A stretch of 64,000 nt of DNA from Enterococcus hirae ATCC 9790 (GTDB lineage: Bacteria > Bacillota > Bacilli > Lactobacillales > Enterococcaceae). Numbering within the stretch: the stretch's first letter is position 1; each line of letters starts with the position of its first letter. Position numbers and translations under genes: made by a program. Shown here piece after piece: positions 47,405 through 57,387 of this stretch. The DNA is taken from NCBI RefSeq assembly GCF_000271405.2, contig NC_018081.1:1189501-1253500 (forward strand), given 5' to 3'. The notes beneath the pieces are model-generated. The model was given only the letters and a program-made list of their open reading frames with translations, was not told the DNA's origin and ran no database searches.

Positions 47405-48854
47405 ACAATTACTAGAGAAAAAAGAGCAGTTGCAAGTGCTGATTCTTAGGGACATGGTGTTGCATGGTGGAACTGTAGGCACGAATCAATTAAGGGAACA
47501 AGTCAATCTTTCTAAAACATCATTTGATCAATATATAGCAGAAATCCCAATGATCGGTAGGATGATGGGGAAGAAAGTAGCAATCAAAAGAAATGAATTT
47601 CAAGTCACATTAGAGTTGGCTGAAGATGTCAGCTTAGAAAAAATCATTCTATTCTTAGTTCAACAAAGCTTGAAATTCAATCTGCTTGTTTATTTATTAG
47701 AACATCACCAAGCATCGATCGTTCGTCTAGCGACAGCGTTTAATATCAGTGAATCTTCTGTCTTTCGTAAGATCAAAGAATTGAATCAGTTACTGCAAGA
47801 ATTTTCTCTACAAATCAAAAATGGCCAACTCTATGGTGAGGAATTGCAAGTTCGTTATTTCTACTATGTGTTATTCCAATTTATCTCTGAATCACAACGT
47901 CCCCTTTTCTTACAACAGACGCCTGATAAAGCGCCACTTATTTTAGGATTGGAGCGAGCCTTAGAAACGACATTCTCTCAAGAGTCAGCTAGTAAAATCG
48001 CCTGCTGGCTGGGGATCACTCGTAAACGGCTATTGAGTGAAAAAACGACGTTTGCTACATTGAAAGAAAAGAAAATACTTTACCAAAAGGATCGTTTGTA
48101 TCAAGCACTTGATCCGGTCATTTCACTTTATTTAAGTCGGACAGCTGCTGAGATCAGTGGCTATGAGCCTTTAATGTTTTACAGTTTTTTTGTCTCGTTT
48201 GCTGTGTTATCAGAAGAACATTTTTATCAATATGATTTAACCCGAAGCAAAAAATTACCAACAGCTGTATTAGATACGTACATTAGAGAAACGATGTTGT
48301 GGCACTATCGTCCACGAAAGTTGAAGATCAAGGAAGAAAAAGCAGTCGGTTATCAATTAGCTCAAATCGATAATGAGTTTTATTTTTTTCGAGGAGTCAT
48401 GATGATCTATGAGCCAGAGCATCTCCTGCAACAACAGAAAAAGATGTTAGGCCGCTCCCTTAGTCAATTACTCGAACGATTGAAAGAAACAACGCTGACA
48501 CAACTACCTGCTAAACAAGGTGAAGAAGCTGCTTTAAGTTATCTCATGATTCAGTATGCCAATATTCTTATGATGATCGATTTTTATATTGCGAAATCGG
48601 TCACTATCGGAATCGATATTGAAACATTACCGATTTATCGAGTGGCATTTCAACAATTTTTGTTAAGAGAACTAAAAGGAATCAGTGGAATTGAGATTGA
48701 AAATCGACGACCAGGAAAAAAGTATGATTTAGTGATTACATTTAATCAAGAAGATCCTCATCAAAATTATTATTATTTATCAGAGTTTGCTTCAAGCTAT
48801 GATATCGCAAGGTTAAAGCAAAAAATCGAAGAAGAAAAAAAAGCAAAAAATTAA
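47394..48854 (+). CDS. Mga-like regulator upstream of glp operon
   Basis: A 486-residue regulator. Two helix-turn-helix units are visible: GTNQLREQVNLSKTSFDQYIAEI and IVRLATAFNISESSVFRKIKELNQLL, followed by PRD-like helices and a C-terminal EIIB-like segment (EIENRRPGKKYDLVITF). It overlaps the oxidoreductase by 11 bases and precedes glpK, so it is the probable glycerol regulator, perhaps phosphorylated by the PTS (inferred). Confidence 0.78.
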   Translation: MKIEQLLEKKEQLQVLILRDMVLHGGTVGTNQLREQVNLSKTSFDQYIAEIPMIGRMMGKKVAIKRNEFQVTLELAEDVSLEKIILFLVQQSLKFNLLVYLLEHHQASIVRLATAFNISESSVFRKIKELNQLLQEFSLQIKNGQLYGEELQVRYFYYVLFQFISESQRPLFLQQTPDKAPLILGLERALETTFSQESASKIACWLGITRKRLLSEKTTFATLKEKKILYQKDRLYQALDPVISLYLSRTAAEISGYEPLMFYSFFVSFAVLSEEHFYQYDLTRSKKLPTAVLDTYIRETMLWHYRPRKLKIKEEKAVGYQLAQIDNEFYFFRGVMMIYEPEHLLQQQKKMLGRSLSQLLERLKETTLTQLPAKQGEEAALSYLMIQYANILMMIDFYIAKSVTIGIDIETLPIYRVAFQQFLLRELKGISGIEIENRRPGKKYDLVITFNQEDPHQNYYYLSEFASSYDIARLKQKIEEEKKAKN

Positions 48855-48898
48855 AAACTGTCAAAAAAACAGAAAATAAATGTTTTTTTGGCAGTTTC
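48854..48898 (+). terminator. Terminator between regulator and glpK
   Basis: AAACTGTCAAAAAAACA pairs with TGTTTTTTTGGCAGTTT with one mismatch. Confidence 0.7.
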
Positions 48899-48918
48899 TA
48901 AAAAATGAATCGGTGTAA

Positions 48919-50463
<1,545 letters not shown>

Positions 50464-50477
50464 AGGGAGGGAATGTC

Positions 50478-52301
50478 ATGTTTTCAAGAGGAACAAGACA
50501 AGAAAGTATTGAAAAAATGCAACACGAAAAGTTGGATCTGCTGATTATTGGTGGCGGTATCACAGGGGCTGGTGTGGCGCTTCAAGCCGCTGCATCAGGA
50601 ATTAAAACGGGGCTAATCGAGATGCAAGACTTTGCAGAAGGTACTTCTTCACGCTCCACAAAATTAGTACACGGAGGGATTCGTTATCTTAAAACTTTTG
50701 ACGTCGAAGTTGTAGCAGATACTGTAGGCGAACGAGCGGTGGTCCAAGGTATTGCGCCACACATTCCAAAACCTGATCCAATGTTACTACCGATCTATGA
50801 AGATGAGGGGGCAACGACGTTTAATATGTTTTCAGTCAAAGTGGCAATGGATCTCTACGATAAATTGGCAAATGTGACTGGAACAAAATATGAAAACTAT
50901 ACGCTGACACCAGAAGAAGTGTTAGAACGAGAACCATTTTTGAAAAAAGAAGGGTTAAAGGGCGCTGGTGTTTATCTAGATTTTCGGAACAATGATTCAC
51001 GTTTAGTGATCGATAACATCAAAAAAGCAGCAGAAGATGGCGCTTACCTAGTAAGTAAAATGAAAGCGATTGGCTTTTTATATGAAGGAGATCAAATCGT
51101 GGGTGTCAAAGCACGTGATCTGCTAACGGATCAAGTCGTGGAAATCCACGCAAAAATAGTGATCAACACAAGTGGTCCATGGGTCGATAAAATCCGTAAC
51201 TTGAATTTCAAACGTGCGGTATCACCTAAGATGCGACCAACCAAAGGTGTTCATCTAGTCGTAGATGCTAAAAAACTGCCTGTTCCACAACCAACATATT
51301 TTGACACGGGCAAACAAGATGGCCGAATGGTTTTTGCCATTCCACGAGAAAATAAAACGTATTTTGGAACGACAGATACGGACTATCAAGGGGACTATAC
51401 GGATCCAAAAGTAACGCAAGAAGATGTGGACTATTTATTAGATGTCATCAATCATCGTTACCCAGATGCAAACATCACCCTCGCAGACATCGAATCAAGT
51501 TGGGCAGGGTTACGCCCATTATTGATCGGTAATTCTGGTTCTGACTATAACGGTGGTGACAACGGCTCTATTTCAGATAAAAGCTTTAGCAAAGTCGTTG
51601 ATACGGTTACTGAATATAAAGAAAACAAGGCTTCTCGGTTAGAAGTAGAGGATGTATTGAATCATTTAGAAAACAGCCGTGATGAAAAAGCCCCTTCTTC
51701 GATTTCTCGAGGTAGCTCATTAGAACGTGAATCGGATGGTTTGGTGACACTATCAGGTGGGAAGATCACAGACTACCGTAAGATGGCGGAGGGAGCACTA
51801 AAATTAATCCGCCAGTTGTTGAAAGATGACTACCGGATGTCAGTAAAAGAAATCGATTCGAAACATTATCCCGTTTCTGGAGGAGATTTTGATCCAACAA
51901 AACTGGAAGAAACTGTGGAAGAATTGACAAAAATCGGAGTTGAATCTGGTTTAGCAGAAGCTGATGCAAAATACATTGCAGATTTTTATGGAACCAATGC
52001 GAAAAAGATTTTTGCTTTGGCAAAAGAAATGACACCGTATGAAGGACTAAGTTTAGCTGAATCTGCTCGTTTACGTTATGGGTTAGAAGAAGAAATGGTA
52101 TTAGCACCAGGCGACTACTTGATTCGCCGCACGAATCACTTGTTGTTTGAACGTGATCAACTTGATGCAATCAAACAACCGATCATTGATGCCATTGCGT
52201 CTTACTTCGCTTGGTCAGCAGAAGAGAAGAAGCGTCAAGAAGCTCATTTAGAAGAATTGATCGCAGAGTCGGATCTACGTGAATTGAAGGGGGAAAAATA
52301 G
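50478..52301 (+). CDS. glpO: Alpha-glycerophosphate oxidase
   Basis: A 607-residue FAD enzyme that oxidises glycerol 3-phosphate to dihydroxyacetone phosphate with O2, forming H2O2. FAD motif LLIIGGGITGAGVALQAAASG is at residues ~22-42, then GTSSRSTKLVHGGIRYL. It carries the ~50-residue insert (around GGDNGSISDKSFSKVVDTV) found in streptococcal and enterococcal GlpO but not in GlpD. It starts 14 bases after glpK and ends next to glpF. Confidence 0.96.
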   Translation: MFSRGTRQESIEKMQHEKLDLLIIGGGITGAGVALQAAASGIKTGLIEMQDFAEGTSSRSTKLVHGGIRYLKTFDVEVVADTVGERAVVQGIAPHIPKPDPMLLPIYEDEGATTFNMFSVKVAMDLYDKLANVTGTKYENYTLTPEEVLEREPFLKKEGLKGAGVYLDFRNNDSRLVIDNIKKAAEDGAYLVSKMKAIGFLYEGDQIVGVKARDLLTDQVVEIHAKIVINTSGPWVDKIRNLNFKRAVSPKMRPTKGVHLVVDAKKLPVPQPTYFDTGKQDGRMVFAIPRENKTYFGTTDTDYQGDYTDPKVTQEDVDYLLDVINHRYPDANITLADIESSWAGLRPLLIGNSGSDYNGGDNGSISDKSFSKVVDTVTEYKENKASRLEVEDVLNHLENSRDEKAPSSISRGSSLERESDGLVTLSGGKITDYRKMAEGALKLIRQLLKDDYRMSVKEIDSKHYPVSGGDFDPTKLEETVEELTKIGVESGLAEADAKYIADFYGTNAKKIFALAKEMTPYEGLSLAESARLRYGLEEEMVLAPGDYLIRRTNHLLFERDQLDAIKQPIIDAIASYFAWSAEEKKRQEAHLEELIAESDLRELKGEK

Positions 52302-53018
52302 ATGAGTGCAGAAATGACGCAGATCATGGGAGAATTTATTGGTACGATGATTTTAGTTTTACTTGGTGATGGGGTATGTGCTGCGGTTAACTTGAACAAG
52401 AGTAAAGCCCAAGCTTCTGGTTGGATCGTGATTGCTTTCGGTTGGGGACTAGCCGTTACAATGGCTGTCTATATTTCCGGATTTATGGGACCTGCTCATT
52501 TGAATCCAGCCGTATCTTTAGCGATGGCGATGACCGGTGCAATTGGCTGGAACCTAGTGATTCCGTTTATTATTGCGCAAATGTTAGGTGCGATCGTCGG
52601 TGCTGTTTTAGTTTGGTTGACGTATTTACCACATTGGAGTGTGACAAAAGACCAAGGCGCAATTTTAGGTACATTTGCGACAGGTCCTGCCATTCGAAAT
52701 TATCCAGCGAACTTTATCACCGAGTTGATCGGTACTTTCGTTTTAGTACTAGGACTATTAGCGTTTGGACAAAACTCATTTGCCGATGGTACGAATGTCT
52801 TTGCTGTCGGAGGTTTGATCTTAGCAATCGGTCTTTCCCTAGGAGGACCAACTGGCTATGCGATCAACCCAGCTCGTGACCTAGGTCCACGTCTGACCCA
52901 TGCGATTCTACCAATTGCAAACAAAGGAAACTCAGACTGGGGCTATTCATGGATACCAGTAGTAGCGCCAATGGTCGGAGCTGTCGTGGCTGTGGGCATG
53001 TATATGTTGATGGTATAA
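52302..53018 (+). CDS. glpF: Glycerol uptake facilitator
   Basis: A 238-residue aquaglyceroporin with six membrane helices. The two NPA boxes are HLNPAVSLAM and AINPARDLGPR. It lets glycerol diffuse in for GlpK. It starts directly after the glpO stop, and a terminator lies at 53057. Confidence 0.96.
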   Translation: MSAEMTQIMGEFIGTMILVLLGDGVCAAVNLNKSKAQASGWIVIAFGWGLAVTMAVYISGFMGPAHLNPAVSLAMAMTGAIGWNLVIPFIIAQMLGAIVGAVLVWLTYLPHWSVTKDQGAILGTFATGPAIRNYPANFITELIGTFVLVLGLLAFGQNSFADGTNVFAVGGLILAIGLSLGGPTGYAINPARDLGPRLTHAILPIANKGNSDWGYSWIPVVAPMVGAVVAVGMYMLMV

Positions 53019-53246
53019 AAAGGCGGTAAAGTGTGTTATTCATTAATAAATAATCTAAAAAACGGTAAAATAGTTCTTCTATTTTATCGTTTTTTAGCAC
53101 TTGACAAAGAACAGCATTTTAAAAATGGGTTATTGAAGATCGCAAAATCAACGGGGTGCTTTGCTGACAACCAGAAAATTTTTTTAGATTTGTTCATGGG
53201 TCTTGATTGAACTAACCAGAGTGAAATAAAGGGCTTTCGTTTTTGA
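53019..53246. other. Intergenic region before the MutS2-like attenuator
   Basis: Holds the glp terminator (AAAAACGGTAAAATAG/CTATTTTATCGTTTTT, 53057-53095). The next ~150 bases show no gene. Confidence 0.6.
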
Positions 53247-53275
53247 TTGACAGTGACAGCTAAACTTGCTATAGT
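53247..53275 (+). promoter_or_regulatory. Promoter of MutS2-like gene leader
   Basis: Consensus TTGACA (53247-53252), exact 17-nt spacing, TATAGT (53270-53275). Transcription should start near 53282, giving a leader of about 250 bases. Confidence 0.85.
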
Positions 53276-53317
53276 GAATTTGAAAATAAATAAAACCTAG
53301 ATGAATGAGGTATTTTG

Positions 53318-53338
53318 ATGAGTGTAGCAGGTATCTAA
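53318..53338 (+). CDS. Six-codon leader peptide MSVAGI
   Basis: ATG 53318 overlaps the stop of an even shorter frame (MNEVF, 53301-53318) in TGATG. GAGG at 53307-53310 lies seven bases upstream and can serve as RBS. The last codons contain CAGGTATC, which pairs with a downstream segment. This layout is that of attenuation leader peptides before ribosome-acting resistance genes. Inferred, but well supported by the structure around it. Confidence 0.55.
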   Translation: MSVAGI

Positions 53339-53509
53339 CGTAGTAAGTTGAATAGCCAATAGAGCCGTAAGCTTATTTGGCATGCTTATAGATGATACCT
53401 GTCATTTCATAACCAACAATTCTATTAATGAGGGATGGGGCGCGTCTTATTTGAGATGTTCCTCATCTTTTTATTTTTCCTAGGTCTTATTTATTTTAGG
53501 ACAGGTATC
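53328..53509 (+). promoter_or_regulatory. Attenuator: competing helices around an intrinsic terminator
   Basis: CAGGTATC in the leader frame (53328-53335) can pair with GATACCTG (53394-53401). The same middle segment, GATACCTGTC (53394-53403), is perfectly complementary over 10 bp to GACAGGTATC (53500-53509) just before the RBS. Inner alternative hairpins GCCAA/TTGGC and TAAGC/GCTTA lie at 53355-53388. Which state permits read-through cannot be told from sequence alone. Confidence 0.6.
53428..53477 (+). terminator. Intrinsic terminator in the leader of the MutS2-like gene
   Basis: ATGAGGGATG pairs with TGTTCCTCAT (10 bp with three G-U pairs), with an inner TCT/AGA pair, followed by CTTTTTATTTTT. 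It lies 50 bases upstream of the start codon, inside the transcript, as in attenuators. Confidence 0.75.
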
Positions 53510-53529
53510 TCTTCAAAAAAGGAGAGAAT

Positions 53530-55428
53530 ATGAAACAAACAATCGATAAATTACAATTTAATCAAATCAAAGAAGAAGTGAAAAAACGAGCTATTGGACA
53601 ATATAGCAAAAAGCGTATCGAAGAAATGACCCCGCAAACTAATCTACAGACAGTCAAAAATCGCCAAGAAGAAACAAAAGAAGCGCGACAAATCTTAGAA
53701 AGTCAGCAACACGTTCCCTTTATGGGATTGACACGGATTGATGCGTTGACTTCCCAAGTGAAAAAAGGCTTTTTACTGACACCAACTGAATTGATCGAGT
53801 ATGCAGACTTTTTAAGAAGTAGTCGAATGATCCGTCGTTTTTTTGAAAAAAATCAATATCAAACACCCTTGTTGCATGTGTATAGTAAGAATATGCCTGA
53901 TTTGTCGATGGTCGAAGAGTTGATCTATCAACAAATCAAGAACCAAAAAGTGAGTGATGAAGCCTCACGAAATTTACGGAAAGTACGAAAACAATTACAA
54001 TTAACAGAAAAAGAAATCCAGGATCGTCTTTTAAAGTTTCTAAGACATCCGCATAACAAAGAAATGATCCAAGAAGCAATGATTGTTCAAAAAGGCGATC
54101 ACTATACGATCCCAATCAAAGCTAGTTATAAAAATAAAGTGCCAGGCACGATTATTGAACAGTCAAATAAAGGGACGACCGTCTTTATTGAACCAACGGC
54201 TGTGGAAAAAGCGAGTATGAATTATCAATTGTTAAAAGCAGAAGAAATAGCAGAAGAATATCAAGTTTTAGCTTATTTGACTGGTGCTTTAGCAGAACAA
54301 GAACAAGCAATCGATTTGATTATCGAAACGATTACTAGATTAGATATCATTTTCGCCAGAGGGAAGTATAGTCGAGAAATACATGGTGTGACACCACGGA
54401 TCAATCAATCAGAATACATCAAGATCAAACAAGGAAGGCATCCACTGATCCAAGGGAAGGCTGTTCCGTTAGACTTTGAACTTGGTAAAGACTATCGAGG
54501 ATTAGTGATCACTGGAGCGAATGCAGGTGGTAAGACTGTCGTATTAAAGACAGTGGGGTTATTGACGTTGATGGCGATGTTTGGTTTACAGGTTCCGGCA
54601 GCCGAAGGAACAGAGCTAGCTGTTTTCGATGAGATTTTTGTGGATATTGGCGATCAGCAAACGATCGAGAATGCGTTAAGTACGTTTTCTGGTCATATGC
54701 AAAATATTGCTGAGATGTTACGCAAGGTGAGTAGAAATACCCTTGTATTACTTGATGAGATCGGCAGTGGCACAGAACCTAATGAAGGAGCGGCGCTAGC
54801 AGTTGCTATCATGGAAGCCATGTATGAACAAGGGGCATTGATCGTTGCAACTACTCATTATGGCGAAATCAAAAAATTTGCGAATGATCATGAAGATTTT
54901 ATTCCAGCCGCAATGGCATTTGATAAAGAAGCATTGAAACCTAAATACCTTCTTCAAGTGGGGGAAACAGGAGAAAGCCAAGCGCTATGGATCGCTCAAA
55001 AAATGAACATGTCGCAAACCTTGATCGAACAAGCCCAATATTATATCCAGCATAAAGCTTATCGGACAACCAAAAAAGTGTTTCAGACAACGAAAGTAAA
55101 CGTGCCTAGGACGAAGACACAAGTGCAGCAATTTTCGAAAGGGGATCGGGTATATTCTGCGGTCCACCAACAAGAAGCCTTAGTTTATGAAGATACAGCA
55201 GAAGAAACGGTTACGATTTTCTTGGATAAAGAGTTAATCAATGTCCCACGAAAACGTCTCACGTTAAAGATGTCAGCAGAAAAGTTATATCCAGTCGGTT
55301 ATGAATTAGACCATTTGTTTACAGACTTTCAAACTAGAAAATGGCAAAGAGATCTAGCGCGAGGATCGAAAAAAGCGCATAAAAAATTAGCCAAAGAAGC
55401 TAAAGAACGACGAGAAAAAAGAGACTAG
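53530..55428 (+). CDS. MutS2-like ATPase without Smr domain
   Basis: A 632-residue MutS2 paralogue. The N-terminal clamp and lever region has MutS2 features (HPHNKEMIQEAMIVQKGDHYTIPIKASYKNKVPG). Walker A is GANAGGKT (329-336), Walker B LVLLDEIG (Asp409-Glu410), and ATTHYGEIK follows. A KOW-like region (FSKGDRVYSAVHQQEALVYED) is kept. The C-terminus is a Lys/Arg-rich tail where MutS2 usually has the Smr nuclease. Full MutS2 in B. subtilis (RqcU) splits collided ribosomes. Expression appears attenuator-controlled. RBS AAGGAGAG. Confidence 0.88.
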   Translation: MKQTIDKLQFNQIKEEVKKRAIGQYSKKRIEEMTPQTNLQTVKNRQEETKEARQILESQQHVPFMGLTRIDALTSQVKKGFLLTPTELIEYADFLRSSRMIRRFFEKNQYQTPLLHVYSKNMPDLSMVEELIYQQIKNQKVSDEASRNLRKVRKQLQLTEKEIQDRLLKFLRHPHNKEMIQEAMIVQKGDHYTIPIKASYKNKVPGTIIEQSNKGTTVFIEPTAVEKASMNYQLLKAEEIAEEYQVLAYLTGALAEQEQAIDLIIETITRLDIIFARGKYSREIHGVTPRINQSEYIKIKQGRHPLIQGKAVPLDFELGKDYRGLVITGANAGGKTVVLKTVGLLTLMAMFGLQVPAAEGTELAVFDEIFVDIGDQQTIENALSTFSGHMQNIAEMLRKVSRNTLVLLDEIGSGTEPNEGAALAVAIMEAMYEQGALIVATTHYGEIKKFANDHEDFIPAAMAFDKEALKPKYLLQVGETGESQALWIAQKMNMSQTLIEQAQYYIQHKAYRTTKKVFQTTKVNVPRTKTQVQQFSKGDRVYSAVHQQEALVYEDTAEETVTIFLDKELINVPRKRLTLKMSAEKLYPVGYELDHLFTDFQTRKWQRDLARGSKKAHKKLAKEAKERREKRD

Positions 55429-55571
55429 GGGTTAAATGAAGACATTGTTTTAAAGAGGAATAGCCAATAGCTCTCGTCTTTTTTTGACAGTCGTTCCAGT
55501 AGTTTTTACGATCCAAGTATGTGAATAGCTAAATTGGAGAGTTACTCATGACTTTAGACAACGGGAAAAAA

Positions 55572-55600
55572 TTGGCACTTTTACCGATTTAGGTTAAAAT
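55572..55600 (+). promoter_or_regulatory. Promoter of CDP-alcohol phosphatidyltransferase gene
   Basis: TTGGCA (55572-55577), spacing 17, TAAAAT (55595-55600). Confidence 0.65.
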
Positions 55601-55631
55601 GGAACAAAGTTTATTTAGGGAGATGTCATGG

Positions 55632-56180
55632 ATGAAACTGACTTCGAATTGGCGAAAAGAAATAGGAACGATCCCTAATCTCTTATCAATTTTTCGTGTG
55701 GTTCTTTTGCCGTTTTATTTTTACTTTGTTTTAGAGCAATCGTTTATGCTTGCCGGTATCTTGATTGCTCTATCAGGAATCACTGACTTTTTAGATGGAT
55801 TTATTGCTCGTAAGTTCAACCAAATCACGGAATTGGGGAAATTATTAGATCCAGTGGCAGACAAGTTGACGCAACTGGTCTTGATCCTTTCCATGGATTG
55901 GTATCGACCGATGATTTGGTGGATATTCGGTTTATTTCTGATCAAAGAAGGGTTCATGTTTTTTGCTGGTATCATTGGATTGAGAAAAAATGTGAAATTA
56001 GATGGGGCAAAATGGTATGGGAAATTAGCAACTGCGGTCATTTACGCAGGCATGGTGCTTTTACTGTTGTTTCCCGAACTTCCTGCGATCTGGGTCAATT
56101 GGATCTTTGGATTGATCACTTATAGCTTGCTTCAATCCTTCGTTTTGTATATCCGTGAATATCATAAACTATTGAATTAA
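55632..56180 (+). CDS. CDP-alcohol phosphatidyltransferase (PgsA-like)
   Basis: A 182-residue membrane enzyme with about five helices. The signature DG-x2-AR-x8-G-x3-D-x3-D is intact as DGFIARKFNQITELGKLLDP plus VADK. It transfers phosphatidyl from CDP-diacylglycerol to an alcohol, probably glycerol 3-phosphate or a cardiolipin-type acceptor. ATG 55632 follows AGGGAG at nine bases; the frame from 55599 is too near the promoter. The housekeeping pgsA is usually beside recA or cinA, so this is probably a second copy. Confidence 0.82.
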   Translation: MKLTSNWRKEIGTIPNLLSIFRVVLLPFYFYFVLEQSFMLAGILIALSGITDFLDGFIARKFNQITELGKLLDPVADKLTQLVLILSMDWYRPMIWWIFGLFLIKEGFMFFAGIIGLRKNVKLDGAKWYGKLATAVIYAGMVLLLLFPELPAIWVNWIFGLITYSLLQSFVLYIREYHKLLN

Positions 56181-56204
56181 GAGAGTAATGTCTCAAATAC
56201 AAAT

Positions 56205-56243
56205 AAAAGAACTCAAGCCAAGGAAGTGGTTTGAGTTCTTTTA
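56205..56243 (+). terminator. Terminator after PgsA-like gene
   Basis: AAAGAACTCAAGCCA pairs with TGGTTTGAGTTCTTT with one G-U pair, then TTTTAC. Confidence 0.8.
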
Positions 56244-56321
56244 CTTGATGAGGGGATGGATTTCCGCTCATTGTTTTATTTTCCATAGGAGAACCTTGCT
56301 TAACTCTCGAAGCTAGTAGTC

Positions 56322-56633
56322 TTAAGGTTTGATATAAGCATAGCCTTTTTCTTGTAATTCAATGAGGTCTAAAATACCAGCTGGTACCACGATGACCTTT
56401 TCAGGCAAGGATTCTGTACTGATGTGATTGCCACGTAGCGCATTAGCACAAGCGTGGAAGGTAACCCCTAAAGCAAGAAATTCTTCATTTGCTGGATCAA
56501 GGTAGCCGGTGATGCCTTCACCGTTGACACTAACCACAATCGTCGTTTCAGGAGCGATTTTCAATAGGTTCTTGACGTTATTCATCGTTTCATGCCACTT
56601 TCTCGTTTCATCGATATGAAAAACAACTCTCAT
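56322..56633 (-). CDS. DsrE-family protein
   Basis: A 103-residue protein of the DsrE/YchN fold (VVFHIDETRKWHETMNNVKNLL, VVSVNGEGITGYL, VTFHACANALRGNHI). A single Cys in the FHACANAL region is at the position used for sulfur relay in this family. It follows cstR by 12 bases on the minus strand, so it is part of the persulfide-response unit. Confidence 0.82.
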   Translation of the reverse strand: MRVVFHIDETRKWHETMNNVKNLLKIAPETTIVVSVNGEGITGYLDPANEEFLALGVTFHACANALRGNHISTESLPEKVIVVPAGILDLIELQEKGYAYIKP

Positions 56634-56645
56634 TTGAGTCTCTCC

Positions 56646-56906
56646 TTATTTTTTGATGATCAAGTTGATTGCTTGTTCCATTTTTTTGGCTTGCTCTTCT
56701 GCGCTGTTTTCTGGATGCTCCAAACAGTCTTTTAAGTTTTCTGCCACGATCATTCCCATGACACGATCAATGCTAGAACGAACGGCACTTAATTGTGTGA
56801 TAATTGCCATACAGTCTTTCTCTTCTTCAATCATCTTTTGGATGCCGCGAATTTGTCCTTCTGTTCGTTTTAGTCGATTGATGATGTTCTTGTCATTGAT
56901 TTCCAT
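56646..56906 (-). CDS. cstR: CstR-type persulfide-sensing repressor
   Basis: An 86-residue helical repressor of the CsoR/RcnR family. It keeps Cys32 (KDCMAII) and Cys61 (LKDCLEH) but has Asn57 where copper-binding CsoR has His, so it is a CstR: it senses per- and polysulfides by linking its two cysteines. Divergent from the rhodanese/CoA-disulfide-reductase genes, with GC-core operators on both sides of the shared region. Known in E. faecalis and S. aureus. Confidence 0.88.
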   Translation of the reverse strand: MEINDKNIINRLKRTEGQIRGIQKMIEEEKDCMAIITQLSAVRSSIDRVMGMIVAENLKDCLEHPENSAEEQAKKMEQAINLIIKK

Positions 56907-56938
56907 TTGAAAACCTCCTTTATGCTTCTAGTGAGATG

Positions 56939-57047
56939 ATACCCTATGTAGGTATATTTTGTAAATAATTATGTCGATTTGAAAAAGCTAGAATTTGAAT
57001 AGTTGACAATTCTCTCTTTTTTGTGTTGAATATACCCCATAAGGTAT
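56939..57047. promoter_or_regulatory. CstR operators and divergent promoter
   Basis: Two operators: ATACCCTATGTAGGTAT (56939-56955, on the cstR side) and ATACCCCATAAGGTAT (57032-57047). The rightward promoter is TTGACA (57003-57008), spacing 17, TTGAAT (57026-57031), with the second operator over the start site. Predicts repression released by sulfide stress. Confidence 0.7.
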
Positions 57048-57075
57048 TTACAAAAATAAAAAGGTGGAAATCAAG

Positions 57076-57387
57076 ATGTCACTATTTCAAACAGTCAAAT
57101 CAATCTCAACAGCGGAATTAAAAGAAAAATTGAATGGTTCTATTCAGTTGCTCGATGTAAGAACACCAGCAGAATACCGAGGGGGGCATATCAGACAAGC
57201 GAAAAATATTCCACTTCAACGTATTCTAAGTTTTAAAGGAAAACAAGAAGCGCCTGTCTATGTCATCTGTCAATCGGGAATGCGGAGCAAACAAGCTACG
57301 AAAGAGTTGAAGAAAATGGGGTATGATGTTATCAATGTACGTGGTGGGATGAATCAATGGTTTGAACCAACAGTAGGAGGGAAATAA
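57076..57387 (+). CDS. Single-domain rhodanese
   Basis: A 103-residue sulfurtransferase. LLDVRTPAEYRGGHIRQAKNIPL and the active loop CQSGMRS (catalytic Cys) are present. Start 57076 follows AAAGGTGG. It abuts the CoA-disulfide reductase gene with no gap. It handles persulfide in the cst pathway. Confidence 0.9.
   Translation: MSLFQTVKSISTAELKEKLNGSIQLLDVRTPAEYRGGHIRQAKNIPLQRILSFKGKQEAPVYVICQSGMRSKQATKELKKMGYDVINVRGGMNQWFEPTVGGK

Noticed and set aside
52421..52879. 152-codon frame inside glpF
   Set aside because: It is an alternative frame of the clear glpF gene, with no start signal.
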